Shown one piece after another: positions 6,970 through 7,521 of a stretch of DNA of 7,521 bases. Position numbers and translations under genes: made by a program. The DNA is from an uncultured Alphaproteobacteria bacterium. Its GTDB lineage: Bacteria; Pseudomonadota; Alphaproteobacteria; Sneathiellales; Sneathiellaceae. The stretch spans positions 1-7,521 of the forward strand of contig CALEMG010000547.1 in the NCBI GenBank assembly GCA_937910835.1, in the 5' to 3' direction. The notes beneath the pieces were generated by a model. That model was not told where the DNA came from. It did not search any database and saw only the letters and a program-made list of their open reading frames with translations. The stretch's first letter is position 1; the number at the start of each line of letters is the position of its first letter.

Positions 6970-7482
6970 ATGACAGCTGTCAAAAAAATAGACAAGCCGA
7001 CGGAACCGTTGACCGATAGTACTGGCCCCGTTCTTAGAGGGCGGTTCAAGGTCAATATGCCCCAGCGTCTCAGCGACCTGGAAAGTGGCGCCAATATGGT
7101 TGTTCAGGCGGCTGATGTTCAGGATCCGTCTGTCGAATATTTTGCCGTTGTTTCAAACCCTTACAGCAGTTTTCGCCGGTTCATGGCGCAAGCGATGAGC
7201 GAAAACCGTATTCCCGGCATGGTCGAACTTATGGCGCATGGAACGGTGCGGTTTTCCGAAACCGATGCCTGTTATGTCTCCGTCTTCGATATGCTGCGGG
7301 GCGGTCGCCTGTATCGTGAAGGGGAGGCTCCGCTTGAGGAAAGCATAGTTCTGGATCTGGTCTTGCCAACGGTGGCGACCTGTCTTCTGAACTTGCATAA
7401 AAGTGGCCTGACCCACCGTGGTATCCGTGCGGACAATCTTTTTTTTGCCGATGAAAATCGGACAGAGCTTTTGCTGGTGTAG
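6970..7482 (+). CDS. Protein-kinase-like (pseudokinase) protein, interrupted by an in-frame TAG
   Basis: This 170-residue frame resembles the N-terminal half of atypical Ser/Thr kinase-like proteins of alphaproteobacteria; cellular role unknown. A Pro- and charge-rich leader (1-20) is followed by a degenerate N-lobe, with YFAVVSNP (57-64) in place of the usual VAxK lysine strand. The C-lobe helix VLPTVATCLLNLHKSG (131-146) precedes the catalytic-loop equivalent LTHRGIRADNLFF (147-159). That loop keeps His149, Arg150 and Asn156 but has Gly151 where an active kinase has Asp, and Arg153 for Lys. It is therefore probably a pseudokinase. The TAG (7480-7482) falls just before the DFG region would be expected, and the frame stays open to the window edge, so the real gene is likely longer. 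A stop in the same frame at 6949-6951 excludes an upstream start. No good ribosome binding site is visible. Confidence 0.7.
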   Translation: MTAVKKIDKPTEPLTDSTGPVLRGRFKVNMPQRLSDLESGANMVVQAADVQDPSVEYFAVVSNPYSSFRRFMAQAMSENRIPGMVELMAHGTVRFSETDACYVSVFDMLRGGRLYREGEAPLEESIVLDLVLPTVATCLLNLHKSGLTHRGIRADNLFFADENRTELLLV

Positions 7483-7521
7483 GCTATAACAGCCGCGCCG
7501 GGATCGGCACAGCAGGACGTC
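7483..7521 (+). other. In-frame continuation of the kinase-like gene past TAG
   Basis: Thirteen further codons in the same frame (AITAAPGSAQQDV) run to the window edge without a stop. In related kinase-like proteins I recall a segment of the type L-G-E-C-V-x-A-P-P-x-x-x-Q-P after the N-L-F-F strand, and this fits that pattern with the TAG at about the Glu position. The similarity is short and from memory, so the call is tentative. It argues that the visible gene is interrupted and not naturally 170 residues long. Confidence 0.5.

Noticed and set aside
6204..7094. A 296-codon minus-strand open frame spanning the end of the MFS gene and the start of the kinase-like gene
   Set aside because: It crosses two plausible plus-strand genes, and its product is Arg-, Asn- and Gln-rich low-information sequence without a family signature. 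It is a shadow frame.

Overview
The window reads as a chromosomal segment of an alphaproteobacterium, probably near the Rhodospirillales/Sneathiellales/Kiloniellales. I infer this from protein style and RNA context, not from a search. Pointers are the SerC of the alphaproteobacterial type, a serC-serA operon behind a structured leader that looks like the known alphaproteobacterial serC leader RNA, a HisZ, and a typical PurA. Base composition is moderately GC-rich and fairly even; I see no insertion sequence, tRNA, CRISPR array or phage gene.

Layout. Bases 1-103 (minus strand) hold the first 34 codons of a gene resembling the DUF1203 family, with a strong ribosome binding site. A divergent intergenic region (104-300) carries a likely serC promoter and two tandem hairpins, the second sequestering the serC ribosome binding site. 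serC (301-1476) and serA (1494-3071) form a 17-nt-spaced operon for the first two steps of serine synthesis and end at a clear Rho-independent terminator (3112-3142). Next come hisZ (3192-4229, open to 4331 apart from one stop) and purA (4362-5654), then a 12-helix MFS transporter of the YbfB/YjiJ type (5712-6902). The last gene (6970 to the edge) is a protein-kinase-like protein lacking key catalytic residues. Apart from the left-end gene, everything is on the plus strand and central metabolism dominates: serine, histidine and AMP synthesis.

The unusual part is a cluster of lesions in otherwise well-conserved genes. hisZ has an in-frame TAA followed by 33 more in-frame codons that look like the normal HisZ C-terminus. 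The kinase-like gene has an in-frame TAG followed by an open, family-like frame to the window edge. SerA has Gln278 exactly where the catalytic His of D-3-phosphoglycerate dehydrogenase is expected. Each could be one base change. Assembly or sequencing error, recent mutation, and genuine variation (including stop readthrough) cannot be told apart from this sequence alone. I did not find a clearly new multi-gene system here.
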